Shown in pieces: positions 49,231 through 60,879 of a stretch of 64,000 nucleotides of DNA (its first letter is position 1; each line of letters begins with the position of its first letter). The position numbers were made by a program, and so were the translations under genes. The notes under the pieces were generated by a model. The model was given only the letters and a program-made list of their open reading frames with translations, had not been told where the DNA came from and did not search any database. Source of the stretch: Suillus spraguei (Eukaryota; Basidiomycota; Agaricomycetes; Boletales; Suillaceae); assembly GCA_016800925.1 (NCBI GenBank), contig JABCPU010000247.1:37381-101380 (forward strand). The letters run 5' to 3'.

Positions 49231-49490
49231 AGTAATTTGACCAGGAGCTGATTCTGATATCCTATTGCACCACAGGAACATCATAAAATCTCAGAAGGAT
49301 TAGATTGTATCCTTTCAGACATTCATTTCTAGCTGTTTAAGCATGCATTTCACCTTAGGTTGGATTCAAGGTAGCACCTTCAACAGTTGCATTGATATAC
49401 AGACAATAGTAACCTTATGCTTACATGTTTTTCTTTTGAAGTATTGCTTGCAATGTGTATAAATGACGTAATATGCAGCGTCCTAATGGT
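49205..49490 (+). repeat. duplicated 3' end of the UbiA gene (last intron, exon and 3' UTR)
   Basis: From tatgttg...aagtaatttgaccaggagc through ctattgcaccacag, ctagctgtttaagcatg and caaggtagcaccttcaac, the sequence follows UbiA 31697-31985 with scattered differences. The chitinase reading frame runs into it. This is the missing 3' partner of the UbiA copy that breaks off at 37465. Confidence 0.85.
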
Positions 49491-50481
49491 CTCGTGAGAT
49501 CTGATGCAGCGAAAACCGTGCGAGATTGTTACGCAAAGTGCTACATACTGGTTGCAAATGATGAGTGTTTTACGTAAGGCTTCTTGTGAGGCTTGAACAC
49601 AGCGCATGCAGACATGCATCATTGTGCAAATTTGCATATGCATGTGCCACGAGTTTTTCAAATCTACACTACGTCTTCATGTCATCATCAACAACTCTTG
49701 TACCTTTACCAGCCATCATGTTTCTCCATATAACGACGTCGCAGCCAGCTAGTAATTCACTCGACCCGTGTTCCTAAACACTTAATTTCCCTTGATAGCA
49801 GCACCCTGACTGAGAACCTTTGCCCTTTAGCTGATCCCTCGGAACAACTTCAATATCTTCTCAATGTTTTTGTAAACAATATTCCACCTATCACCCTTCT
49901 GATTTAGTACAGCGGTACCTAAGACGCTTACTCACCCTTATATTAAGCTGAAAACAGCCAATATAGTCATATTGATCCTAACTGGACTATAAGCCAGAAA
50001 CCCTGATACATCATCCAGGCAGGTTATCCATACTGCCAGGATATATCATTCCTGTATAGATATATGATCTGCCATATCAATGCCATATGGCCCATAGGCT
50101 ATATGTTGCATCTCGAACTTCAAAGAGGCCCTATCAGTCGGCTCCTGTTATAGATTTGTCCCTTGCTCCCGATGCAAACAATTTGTAATCCTTTGCTGAA
50201 CTCGTCCCCAACCTCAACAAATTGTGGAGCGACTCGGTGTTCCTGTTACTCAGACGCTAACTCTTGATCAAAAGAAAGAACAACTGTCTTCCTTCTTTCG
50301 AGGTCTCACCACAGGAGACACATTAAATCATAATGGGTATTTAGACAAGAACTCAGGAAGAGTGAACTACAACGATATGCAAGGTACTATACCACAGTGT
50401 CCACATGGGTATGATCAAGGTCAATCTATAATATGAAGAGATGTCCAAATATCAAATCTTCCAAGGTTTTCGGTAGGTCAA
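49491..50481. other. intergenic, no supported gene
   Basis: AT-rich stretch with several short inverted ATAT-containing repeats around 49930-50110. A 70-codon frame at 50224-50436 has no family resemblance. It holds the convergent 3' flanks of the chitinase and GH16 genes. Confidence 0.45.
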
Positions 50482-52583
50482 CTAACACATCTGCCACATC
50501 TTGACAGAGTCCCTACGATATCTCAATATCAGAAGATGAACACGTCGAGGCACCAAACGACTCACACAACGAATGAGCTACTCTCCCCATCTGAGCCCCA
50601 GGTGGGGTACCACGAGTCCTGTGCCTGTGCAAAATCAAGCATAGCTGTTGGCGAGTTATCCAACCATGGCTTGTTGCCTGCGTTATCGGGGAACCACCCG
50701 TTAGTCCCGCCAACGGCGAGATTAATAATGAGATAGAATGCTGTGTGTCGATCGGTGAGGTCAGAATACCGCACCTTCATAACTGTTCATAAGAACTCAC
50801 GTTGGTCGAAAGGTGTCGCATTGGTCCCGTTGACCCAAGGGTTCTGCAGAACAATGGGCTCTGATCCATTTTGGACCACAGAGGGGAAGTCTCCACGTAA
50901 AAAGAAGGGCTCGTTAAATGAGAGCTGAAGCATATAGTGTAAACGACTGTCGACGTAAATGCGACTGTCGAATGTCAGAAGATTTCCTACATTTGGAAGT
51001 GATTTGAAACTCACAGGAAACTATCTGTCCACTCCAGTGCATAGGTGTGGAAGCCCTCCCCATAATCGGTGCGTCTCTGGGTCCACCAGCCGAAAGTCTT
51101 GGACACGGCGTTCAAGAACGACAAGGGACCCCAGTTGAGTGATCCACGGACATAGTCGATACCCCTGTCGGGAGATTTCAGTGGCGGTTCTGCAAAGTGA
51201 TCACATGACTCACTGATCAGGATAGCTGCGAGCGTTTCCACGTGATTCCATGATGTCAATTTCACCGCTCAATGGCCATGGTCCGTAGGTGTTGTTCACG
51301 GGAAGCATCCAAATTGCAGGCCAGAGCTGCAGGGCCGTTCAGTAAGTATCTTGTCCTGACGGTACAATGCTCACCCAATCACTAGAGGGAGCCAATGGTA
51401 AGTCAGTCTACAGATCAGGCTAACAAGAGTAATACGCACCCCCGCGGGACCTTGGCCCGTACCTCAACGCGGCCATATCGGATGCTGGCTGAGTTGCGTG
51501 TAGTGATCCTCGCGCTTTGTACAGGGTTGATGATCGTGCCGGTGGTACTGTTGCTTACGGCACCACATGATTGGTAGTAGGCAGCGGCGTCAAAGCCCGA
51601 TGTGTTTAATGAGCCGGGATCTGCTTCCGGGTTGGTGGAGTTGTACGTGCAATCGGTAAGGTTGTATGTATAGCCGTTGAACAAAGCGTCCGAGCCGATC
51701 ATGTCTGATGTCAAGGTAGGAGTTATGTGAAGGTATCCGTTGGACGTGTAGGAATTGTTTGAGGATGACGTTGTCATCTCAAACTCCCCGTTCCTGGAAA
51801 CAAAACTGTGAGTTAATTTGTTCATCCAAAGTGCAAACTCGCTGACCCATATCCGCCTAATTGCACTTCACGGAACCAGTTTCCGTTGGGTCCAAAAGTG
51901 GTATCGGTGTCGGAATTAAAATCCTCATCCAACACCATGCACAAGTTACCAGTGATCAACGGTACGCTCTTGTAACTAAAGTAACAACGGATAGCAGACG
52001 CTGCTATGCCAAGGAATGCCATTGAGTAAGTCAAGATATAAGCGATCCTTGCATATGGGTCTTTTGTCGTCACCCAAGGTTTGATCAAGGTGCTTGGATC
52101 TTCAAGCATCGTAGAACGCATGCGGGGTGTCTTACTTGGAGTCTGGCTCACAGATGTGGAGACCGTTGTCAAGGGACGAGCTGGAGGTGCAGCAAATGCT
52201 TCACGAAGACGAATAGCGGAGGTCGTGTGACCAGGGCTATCTCCAGTGTTTGGGCGGCTGCCATAGTAGGATGTGCTGCGGGGAAGTGCAGTCAGACCAT
52301 GACGAGGTACGACTTCTAGACCATCTTGTTGTCCTGTTGAAATGACAGGCATTGACGCGTTGCTCGCGGGATCAACGCTAAAGCCGACGACACTAGCAGG
52401 TGGTGAAAAGGGGTTGACAATGGAACTTGCAGCGGTTCCTGTAGTGGACGGACGAGAGATGTTAGACACGGAAGGAGTGGAATGATGATGATATTGAGAT
52501 TCGTCCTTGAAGCGTTTGAAATTTACGCCGAGGTAAATTGGTGTTGGTGGCTTGACGCCATCCTTGTCTGCTGACGCTGACAT
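50482..52583 (-). CDS. KRE6/SKN1-type GH16 beta-glucan synthesis-associated protein
   Basis: KRE6/SKN1 proteins are type II membrane proteins of the secretory pathway needed for cell-wall beta-1,6-glucan. The ATG at 52583 opens a cytosolic Ser/Pro-rich tail of about 170 residues. One membrane span follows (AYILTYSMAFLGIAASAI), then the luminal GH16 domain: VLDEDFNSDTDTTFGPNGNW, NGEFEMTTSSSNNSYTSNGY, ARITTRNSASIRYGRVEVRA, WLWPAIWMLP and the catalytic motif SGEIDIMES (ExDxxE) near 51260. Next come GSLNWGPLSFLNAVSKTFGW, HTYALEWTDSF, FYLIINLAVGGTNGWFPD and, after the last intron, DSVKMWQMC with TAG at 50482-50484. All expected blocks are present in order and several N-glycosylation sequons are visible. 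No lesion seen. Confidence 0.9.
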
Positions 52584-55549
52584 GATGGATGAGTGCTCAC
52601 GGACGAGCGAAATGAATGTGTGGGGATTTCCTGTTCAAATTCATTGGAGTTTTAAGGCCTGTAAAGCACAGAGCAAACTGGCGCAAATGATGTTGCCCTG
52701 AGTTCACTGGCGTGACAAGGAGCGCTCCCCGGATATCTGTTTATGTTAGACAATCATCATGCGAAAGGGCACATAATTGGAGCGTCAAAAGTCCGCTTTG
52801 ACTCAAAATAGAATTTACGCCAGTCTCCGAGTTGATGTTTTTTTGGCACAATAACTCGCCCCTCGATGATATGACTCAGATTGATCTGCCAATGCGAGAG
52901 CTGCGGCTTAGATCACTTGCATTGCACGTTCGCCTTTGCTTCGACTTCGATGCCAGCAAATCAAGGAAGCGAGCGGGTTCCAAAGCTTGCCTGTCGCAAA
53001 CGTTACAAGCCAGAATAACAAGGTTGAATTGATAATCCGATAAATTAGGATCATCAGCGTGTTCCCTGCGATTAGTGTTGTATTAGGCGGAACTTCACCA
53101 TTCTGCCAGCCGGTTTGGCAGAACCGGTTCTGCCTGGCAGATGGCAGAATTCTGTCGGCAGAATCTGGCGGAATGTCAAAATACAGGGCATCACAAGCGA
53201 GTCTATTGAGTAGCAACTGACACCGTCAAGAAGTACTCAAACGCTTATAGTGGGGATACTGGTCCGAGCTTACGCACTGCCCGTGGTTAACGGGCGTTTG
53301 TTACCTGGGGTCCTCGGTCTGCGGGGTCCAATAATTCTGCCCCCAGCGCTACCTGCGATGCACGGACAGGAGACAGCTGCCCATCGGGGTCAGGAGAGCT
53401 CGACAATGTGACCTTATTTCCAATATTCCCTTTCGACATAGGCCTTGACACCATATGACGAGGGACAGTATGGACGCTCAAAGTTGGGCGCACACGTCGC
53501 ACATTGCACACCGCACACGCACACGACCAACACACCTTCTAAAAACGGTAGTCTTAGATAACCGTCGGACTTCAAACTAAACCTGTGCCGAAACCTGAAT
53601 TGCTAGCAGGCTAGCCTGAGGCCTTTCAGAACTTCAGCAAACCCTTCCTAAATCTAGGTGTAAATTTTTCGTAGACTTGTAGTGTTATTTATAATAAATT
53701 CATGTTTTGTCATTTCTGAGGGAGCTCTGAGTCCAGTTGTATATAGCAAAATTGTAGGACCTGTTGGAATCTGAATGATCTAATGAGAGGGAAGCTGAAG
53801 ATGCTGAGATGGTAATGAGGGGGAGAGGATAAGAGATCTAGTTCGAGCACAAGCCTAAAGAGGCCAACAGAGTGCTGTGCACTGACATTGGCTGTTAAGA
53901 CCATGCTCAAAGGCTAGTAGATCCAAAGGGCTTTGGCCTCAGTTCATACACTTTGCCCCTTTCCCAAGTATTGCCCCTTATTTTGGAAGGAAGATATACG
54001 TCTGGAAATCTGAAGGTAGATGCATGCTGGATCTGGATGTCCGAAGGTAACGGATATGTTATGTCCAAAGGATATCCGGAATGTAGGGATGGAACAAGGA
54101 ATAAGACTAGTGTCGGACAGAGTCCTAACTAGAAACTAACGGAAATAGACTACCTGAGGGTAGAGTCAGAGATATAGACTATAGGAATTAATCCTAAGTC
54201 TCAGAAGTTGACTAGAGTCAGAGGGAACTCAAGTCCAGAGGAACAGAATGAGCAGAATCTAAGATGATATTCGAACTAAGGTTCTACAGAGGTTTACAAG
54301 TGGATTATATACTGTAGGTAACTGGCACGGATAATCAACAAGTCCAGGACCAAGGGCTATGTACAAAGTATAATGGAAGTCTATTAGTAAAAGCACAGCG
54401 GATCAATAAGCATGAGTTGGAAATGAAACATAGGTAATGGATCAATAAGCAGGACGGAAATATACATAGCCAAAATACTGGAGACAGGAGGATTACTGAA
54501 AGGAGGTAGATGTAGGTGTCCACAATGGAGTTAGTGTGAGAAGTAGGAAGTTTTGGATGAGTGGTCCAGATAGGATCTGTGGACTGGATGGAAGCAGGAT
54601 CAATCGGATCTGATGGATCTGAGATCAAATGTATGGTATATGACATCGGCCAAGCCTCTGCATATATGTCAAATACTAGTAAGTTAAGTTTATTTTTATT
54701 CCTTACTTACCTGCTATAAAGTCAAGTGCCCATAGACATGAACATCTCAGTTCTTGATTAGAAACTGAGATGTAAGTACCTAGTTCATGTACATCAGCAT
54801 TAGCTGACCAAAACCATAGTGTATCTTGTCTTTCTAGGTAGTGCACATGTTAATATGAGTTCTTGAATAGAAACTGAGATTGTACCTTGTCTTTCTAGGT
54901 CCCCAGTAGAATGTTGATAAAATGTAGGAGCAAGAATGCATAATACACGGAAATAAATTTACCAAGATGCTAACTAACAAAGAGGGATTGGTGAGCTGAA
55001 TCAATTTTACACCAAGGTCTCAGCAGTTAGGCAAGTGGAGTCCCCCAGCTTCATGCTTGAAAGACTTAGACAAGTTTTACTGTGAACTGAGAGACTCAGA
55101 ATATGATATGCCAGTATAAGGCAAGTTAGATGCAAGACTCAATAATATGTGCTCAGGATGAGCAATGAAGTCAGGAACAGACTCCAGCAGGTAGGAAAGA
55201 ACAGACTTGAGTGTTGGAGGTACAATAATTATACGTTTCTAAGTACAATGTAGAGTCATGAGGCAGTTTTGACCAGCATTGCAAATTGATTTAGCTTGGT
55301 TAAACAAGTTTAACTATGATGACAAACCAAATAGGACAACTAGAATGAAAATATATCTAGCAAGGCAACAACACAGGTTAGAAAGAGGTCACTGCACCTT
55401 GTAGGGGAGATCCCAAAAACATCAAGGTCCAAGACTTTCTATTCTTTGTAGAGGGTCAGGAATATTTAGTAGAAAGTTAGGACTGCTAATCAAAGTTTAC
55501 ATATCACCTGACTTAATCAAGACCCTCATAGCAGCTCAACATCCAAATT
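52584..55549. other. gene-free, increasingly CpG-poor repeat-like region
   Basis: The first 500 bases are the GH16 promoter side. A palindromic cluster lies at 53099-53175. A minus-strand frame at 53287-53535 (VTLSSSPDPDGQLSPVRAS) looks somewhat protein-like but was not recognised. From about 53600 onward the sequence is purine-rich on this strand, poor in CpG and lacks coding frames, as expected of old transposon sequence. Confidence 0.45.
53099..53175. repeat. nested palindrome of CTGCC/GGCAG heptamers
   Basis: The ends CATTCTGCCAG and CTGGCGGAATG are inverted with one mismatch, and five further ttctgcc/ggcagaa motifs lie inside in both directions. The whole can fold into several alternative hairpins. 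Confidence 0.7.
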
Positions 55550-56140
55550 CTGCCAAGAACCCATGGATCACTCACATTGCCATCAATAAGGAAGAGGCCA
55601 TTGAAGAACATGAGCAACTAACTGATCAGATTTAAGTATGCAGTGACAGGTCAAGATACAAAGGTCGTATGGGAGCAGCAGCAGTACTCTTCCATGTGGA
55701 AAGACGACCTAGGACACTATGTTACTATCTTAGCACCAAAGAGGAGCACACCATCTTTGAGGTGGAGGAAGTTGGTTTGACACTTGCAGCATAGCTAATA
55801 GCCACAGAATGGGACCCCCCCTTCCACTCTCTATTTTGGTTGACAATCAGGCATTGATTTATGGTGGTAAGAGCTTCTATCTGTGCCTGGGTTTCTATCT
55901 AGCAGATTACTTTTGCAGGTTAATGAGAAGAATCACTATAGAACATGAAGACTTCAGCCTTCAGGGTGACACTGAGATGGGTACTGGGACATATTGGAAT
56001 GCATGGCAATGAGGAGATAGACAAGCATGTGAAACTAGCTACAGAAGGAGTCCAGAACAATAGCCCTAACACTCAATTGCCATGCTACCTCTGTCATCAT
56101 CCTCCACCATTGAGCATTTCAGCACTCCAGGAAGCTTAGC
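55550..56140 (+). pseudogene. RNase H domain relic of a non-LTR retrotransposon
   Basis: The plus strand reads PWITHIAINKEEAIEEHEQL, SRYKGRMGAAAVLFHVERRP, CYYLSTKEEHTIFEVEEVG, LTLAA-stop-LIATEWDPP, then in a shifted frame LSILVDNQALIYGG, ADYFCRLMRRITIEHEDF and WVLGHIGMHGNEEID. This is the C-terminal RNase H of basidiomycete LINE-type reverse transcriptases. The D of the first motif is recognisable before SRYKG, then E, D (VDNQA) and the GH-GN-E-D block. Stops and frameshifts make it non-functional. No RT core was recognised upstream. Confidence 0.75.
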
Positions 56141-57009
56141 ACAAGACCATGGCAGAATGTTGGAACCATTCCTGAAGCCAGTCACACACATCACACCTCT
56201 ATATATGTAACAGTCATCTCATCTTTGCTAGATTGTGCATCTAAAATAGCTGGTGGGAATGGTGAACTGATGGGGGTATGCCTCACACAGGGCAGTTGCA
56301 AATTCAGAGATGTGCTTGGGGACACTGGGGGTCCCCTAGACTAGATAGTACTGTCCTACATAGAGTATGACTCTCAATAGGACATTAATTGGAATCAAAA
56401 AATAATCAAAGTTTAAGAAGGCTGAGCACTGACATCTATCATAATGGCTTGAGTTCAGGTTAATACATGGTACTCAGTGGTTCAGTGCTGTGATGCTCAG
56501 CAAGTTTAGTTTGAAGTCCGACAGTTATCTAAGACTACCATTTTCAGAAGGGGTGTGTTGTGCAATGTGCACTGGCATGTGCAGTGTATGGTGTGCAATG
56601 TGTGCCCCCAACTTTGAGTGTCCCTGGTAACTAAGTGACCTTTGATACTGAAGGCTGTACATGACACATGCTGTAATGGAAGTCCTTTAGTGACATCACA
56701 GTGAGCATCAACATAAATATGTAGGCTGCAAAGATGGCAGATCATTAGCAAGTTGAAGAAGTACTTTGGTCCCTGAAGTACTCAATATTGTTATTGATAA
56801 CCAAAATGTTCTTTATTGCTTCTATAGTTGCAGACAGACAAACTCAACAATTTTGTTTCTGACCCCAGAACATTTTTTGAGTACAAATCTGACCACCAGA
56901 ATGGCTTCAGGGAGCGGAAATATGTCTGAAACTGGTCTGAAACTAATTTTCCCACATGTTTTTGGGTTGGCCAAATTTTTGGCTATTTTCAAAAGTATCT
57001 ATGTACTGC

Positions 57010-59935
57010 TATGTACTGCCTAGCACCACTTCAATTGACATCATCGCATGCTGCGAGACTCGCCTATGTTGCTTCTGGTTCTAAACTGCCCATTCAGCTG
57101 CCTTTCCCATGAGACCCAATTGATAAGCGCTCATAAAATGCCATGAACAATTGATAAACCGCCAAATCATGTCAGCTGGACATGCATCAAGTTGCTCTTG
57201 CACGCAATGCTTTGCACCATCAAAGGTCTTCTTTGGACTTCACGATAGCGATATTTGCACCAGCCCCAATACTACCATGAAATCATGTCAGTATAAGCAG
57301 AGACTGACATGAACAGCTTGAACTAGCCTACCATTTCAATTGGATTAAGTTCGCAATCAAACTTTGGGAGGAAAATGCACTTGTGTCCAGCTTTCTTGAT
57401 GAGTGTTTCAAGCATTGATAACTGATTTGTGAAGTCCTCTTGCTGGCTGAGAAGACGAGCCATACAGCAATTGGTACTCTCCCATGGGCAGACAGGTGCA
57501 CACTTAGCTCACATTTTTTGGATGTTGAATTACCGTTCTTCAAGAACTTGTTGCAGACCTTTTGGACGGCCATCTGGTAATGTAATTTTTTAAACTTTTC
57601 TGCGATGCTCAGCAACTAGATTAGACTGTGGGATGATCATGTCGTGCTGATGCTGCTGTTTGCCCCCATTAAATTTTTTTATGTCAAATGCACGTAAAGC
57701 ATCTTCTGGGAGAGATGCATGAGCTGAGGATTGTCAAAAATGAAGAGCACTACATGGCCTGGATGTGCAGCCTCAAAAATATGGATTGTGTCCTTCATTT
57801 GTATGAGTAACTGTGCATTGTCCCACCAAGTGTCTGAACTGTTTGCACCAGGATAAATGGTTTTTTGGGCTTCTTCAATAACTTCGCCCTGTTCATTATG
57901 CAGTGCAAGTCGACCATCAATCACATCAATAAACCCAGACATGTGAATGATTCTTCCTTTCCCCTTTCTTTGCAGGATCTGTTGACCAGGCAGCAAACTA
58001 TTTTCCTGTCATGTAATGAACTAAATTACAGGCAATATAACTCACTAGGATTGTGTATTGTAATTGTTTGCATGAAAGCAGCACTAATCATGCCAAACTG
58101 CAATGACCTCTGCTTCTCCAGGTGCCAATTTCAGTTCGGCACAACACAACTCCGGGCCTTCATAATGTGTCATGCGTGACTCGAAAGCAACCATTGCAGG
58201 TAAGAATACATCTTGTCAGTACTTTTTCACATCCTCACACTCATGACCATCCATGTAGACTCCTTTTCATAAGACTGTGTGCTGCCACCCCAGTTTGATT
58301 AGCCATCATCTTGCAGTTTGTTCGCAAAGTGGCTGTGCAAGTGAAATATTTGATGATGGAATAATGGTGGTGTTAAGACTATGTTGGAAGTTGTGTGGAG
58401 TAATTGCACCAATTGGCTGTGACATTAGCCACTGACAACAAGTGCCTCTCATCTTTGAGAGGGCTTAATGCATTTTCTCGCCCACCACGCCTCTCTGTTG
58501 GAAGCTGTTCAAAAACTTGATAGTGCTGTGTGAGTGCTCATATCTTTTATGCAAAGTGTACTCCTTCATCTTCATGCCACTGATGAGCAATCTTGAGACT
58601 TGCTGCGATGCAACCCATTCCTTTTAGCCGAAGTGTTGCAAAGTTCCGGATCAGCAATAATGGTTTATCTGAGAAAGTGATAAGTGTGTCTTCCCGCCCT
58701 TTGTCAAAGATCTTCCTTGATCTGCTCTCTCAGTTCAGACCAACCTTGCACTTTGACTCCACTCTGTTCCTGCTCCTGCAGCTCATCTTCCCACATCTCC
58801 TCCACATTCATGTTGCTGGCAAGACTCATGCTGAGTTCTGGTGTAGGTTCAGCATCTTCTGAGTCCAAGTCACTGGCAGAACTGTCATCATCAAATAATG
58901 GGTTTCAAAATAGGATTTGGTAAGGTAAACATATGTTCAAACTTCACAACAACTACAGCAATATATTTAAACTCTGCGTGAAATATGTTAGCGGTCAATC
59001 CAATTACACCGCCAACTGTCAAATTCACATGTCATATAATTGACGAAAAAGGACAACTGTCAAATAACTATATTATCTATAAGAACTATACCATTTATGT
59101 ATAGGGTCCTGGCTTTATCACACAGGTCTAAATCATTTTTCGTCAATTATATGACGTGTGAATTTGACAGTTGGCGGTGTAATCAGATTGACCAATAACA
59201 TATTCCACACAGAGTTTAAATATTGCTGTAGTTGTTGTGAAGTTTGAATGTATGTTTACCTTACCAAATCCTACTTTGAAACCCATTAATGACTCAGACA
59301 CCAGTGGCACTAAAATTGTGGGGTGTGCAGGTGGAATTGGAGCTGACTGGGGATTGGATGGTTTTGGAAGGACTGTGAATCCAAGACTGGTGAGTGATTT
59401 TTGATTTTGAAGGAGTTTTTTATATTGTCATTGTGTTCGTGCTGACTTGCTGCCAACATCCAGACCCTTTTTGTAAAACTGTGATGCTGGACCTGTTGAG
59501 CTGCCTGCTTGGCTTCCCTTGGAGGCAACCATGTCTCATCATGCAGATCATCATCAATTGATGCTGCGAGGTCAATCAGGCATGAACAGAGGCCACTGTC
59601 ATTCAGATAAGTGTCTGAAATCTCCTCTGCATCTGATTCAATGTCTGATTGATTGTCATCACAGTTGCTGACCATCTTTAAGCTATCAAACATGATTGGG
59701 GGATGCCTGGTGCAAATATTGTGTCCAGATTCATGATCACTAACACTTGCAGGCTGGGGGAATGTGAACGACTTGAAGGATGAGTTGGCTTCATTTTTTT
59801 TGACAGTGACTCAGATACATCATCTGAATCAGATGAGGAGGAGGCATGCTGCTGCTGTGCAGCTGCATGAAGTTGGTTCCGAAGGCCTGTGATATTCCTT
59901 TGTTGAGTGGGCTTGGGTGGGTGTCCACAACACAT
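57010..59935 (-). pseudogene. DDE transposase of the Tc1/mariner-type element
   Basis: Blocks appear in the order of the long transposases common in Agaricomycetes. The N-terminus is KPTQQRNITGLRNQLHAAAQ. Next come SEDAEPTPELSMSLASN, WSELREQIKEDL, and VIAVWHD-stop-CCFHANN (first catalytic Asp, with TAG replacing the following residue). Then come GQQILQRKGKGRIIHMSGFI, HVVLFIFDNPQLMH (second Asp) and IFLPKFDCELNPIEM (catalytic Glu). An intron then leads to YWGWCKYRYREV. The D, D and E positions can still be located, but multiple stops and frameshifts and an inserted MITE show it is dead. The C-terminal end is approximate. Confidence 0.75.
58898..59286. mobile_element. palindromic MITE, 389 bp, nested in the transposase
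   Basis: Begins ATGGGTTTCAAAATAGGATT and ends in its near-perfect reverse complement. The arms are about 170 bases long around a short loop near 59090. TA flanks both sides. Removing it with one TA rejoins the transposase frame exactly (VSES-LFDDDSS), so it inserted into the open reading frame. Confidence 0.85.
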
Positions 59936-60263
59936 TTTGGCAGATGGATTGATGGTTGACTCAAATTTCGGCTCCTAGTTATGTTCATTTTTTTCCTTCA
60001 CAACACACTAACCAATTGTAGAATCAGGCATCATAGTTATACTTCTGTCATGCAAAGGAACATTTTCCGCATTTTTTGGTATTTTTCTATCCATTTTTGG
60101 GGGTTGGCCAAATTTTGAGGGCAAAAAATTTCAAACCTCACGGAGAGGAAATTGGCTCGTGCAAATTGCTTCATTATATCCTAAATACTATATTTGTTGT
60201 GTAATCTGACTCAATGGAGAGTGCCCAAAAATCAATGACCAAATTGTGGTTTGTCCGCAACTG

Positions 60264-60879
60264 TAGTCCTGAATTTCACTAAACATTACATCCACGTCAA
60301 TTTATCTTTTTCCCCCCTACAAACAGTCTCAGACACTCTCTCACATCTCGCTAATTCGGCCTCCGTGTCAAGGACTCTAATTGCTTGTCGTGGAGCTGAT
60401 TTTCATTTTCCCACGCGGAGTATCAACGGGTCACTTCTTGTCACAAGGGTAGACTGGGTCTACGTTTTGATCAATACAACTCGGAATTTTCCACAGGCAA
60501 TAAGTTTTTCAACAGTCGGAGGTCAGTCAGACCAGGGGTGGGCTTTTTCCAGAAATCCGTTCACCGGTTCACGTTCTTGTTCTTGCGATTAAGTCTGCAT
60601 GCATATCAAAGGAAGATACCAGCCCGGTGAGGCACAATACTTGCTTTACAACAATCTAGTGCTTTAGACCCGGATGGTATATCACTGTTACCATAAATTT
60701 ACACCGCCTGCATGTTCTAGATCGGGCCTCAAACACCTTAGAGCTCTTATACCCCTCTACAAATCTTCAACTAATCCCAAGCCCAAATTATTCCCGTGTT
60801 CCTCTGAGCTAGGAAGCTCTCCACCCCGACGCCACTCGTCATTTTTTCCTAGCTCTCACGTTGGGCTTCAGCGTTGACT
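60264..60879. other. promoter region of the GT2 gene
   Basis: Lies between the transposon end and the GT2 start codon. Pyrimidine-rich runs occur just upstream of the gene. No coding features. Confidence 0.45.

Larger units (their letters stand above)
56825..60263. mobile_element. Tc1/mariner-type DNA transposon, 3.4 kb, inactive
   Basis: Ends are imperfect inverted repeats. The left begins TAGTTGCAGACAGACAAAC and the right end reads GTTTGTCCGCAACTG, giving a consensus TIR near CAGTTGCGGACAAACCAC. TA flanks both sides (56823-56824 and 60264-60265), the target duplication of this superfamily. Inside lie a dead transposase on the minus strand and a nested MITE. Confidence 0.7.

Noticed and set aside
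48554..49284. Repeat-rich frames on both strands over the chitinase tail
   Set aside because: Frame shadows of the 24-base repeat; only the frame continuous with the GH18 domain is supported.
50224..50436. 70-codon plus-strand frame between chitinase and GH16
   Set aside because: No family resemblance, no splice continuation and low-complexity surroundings.
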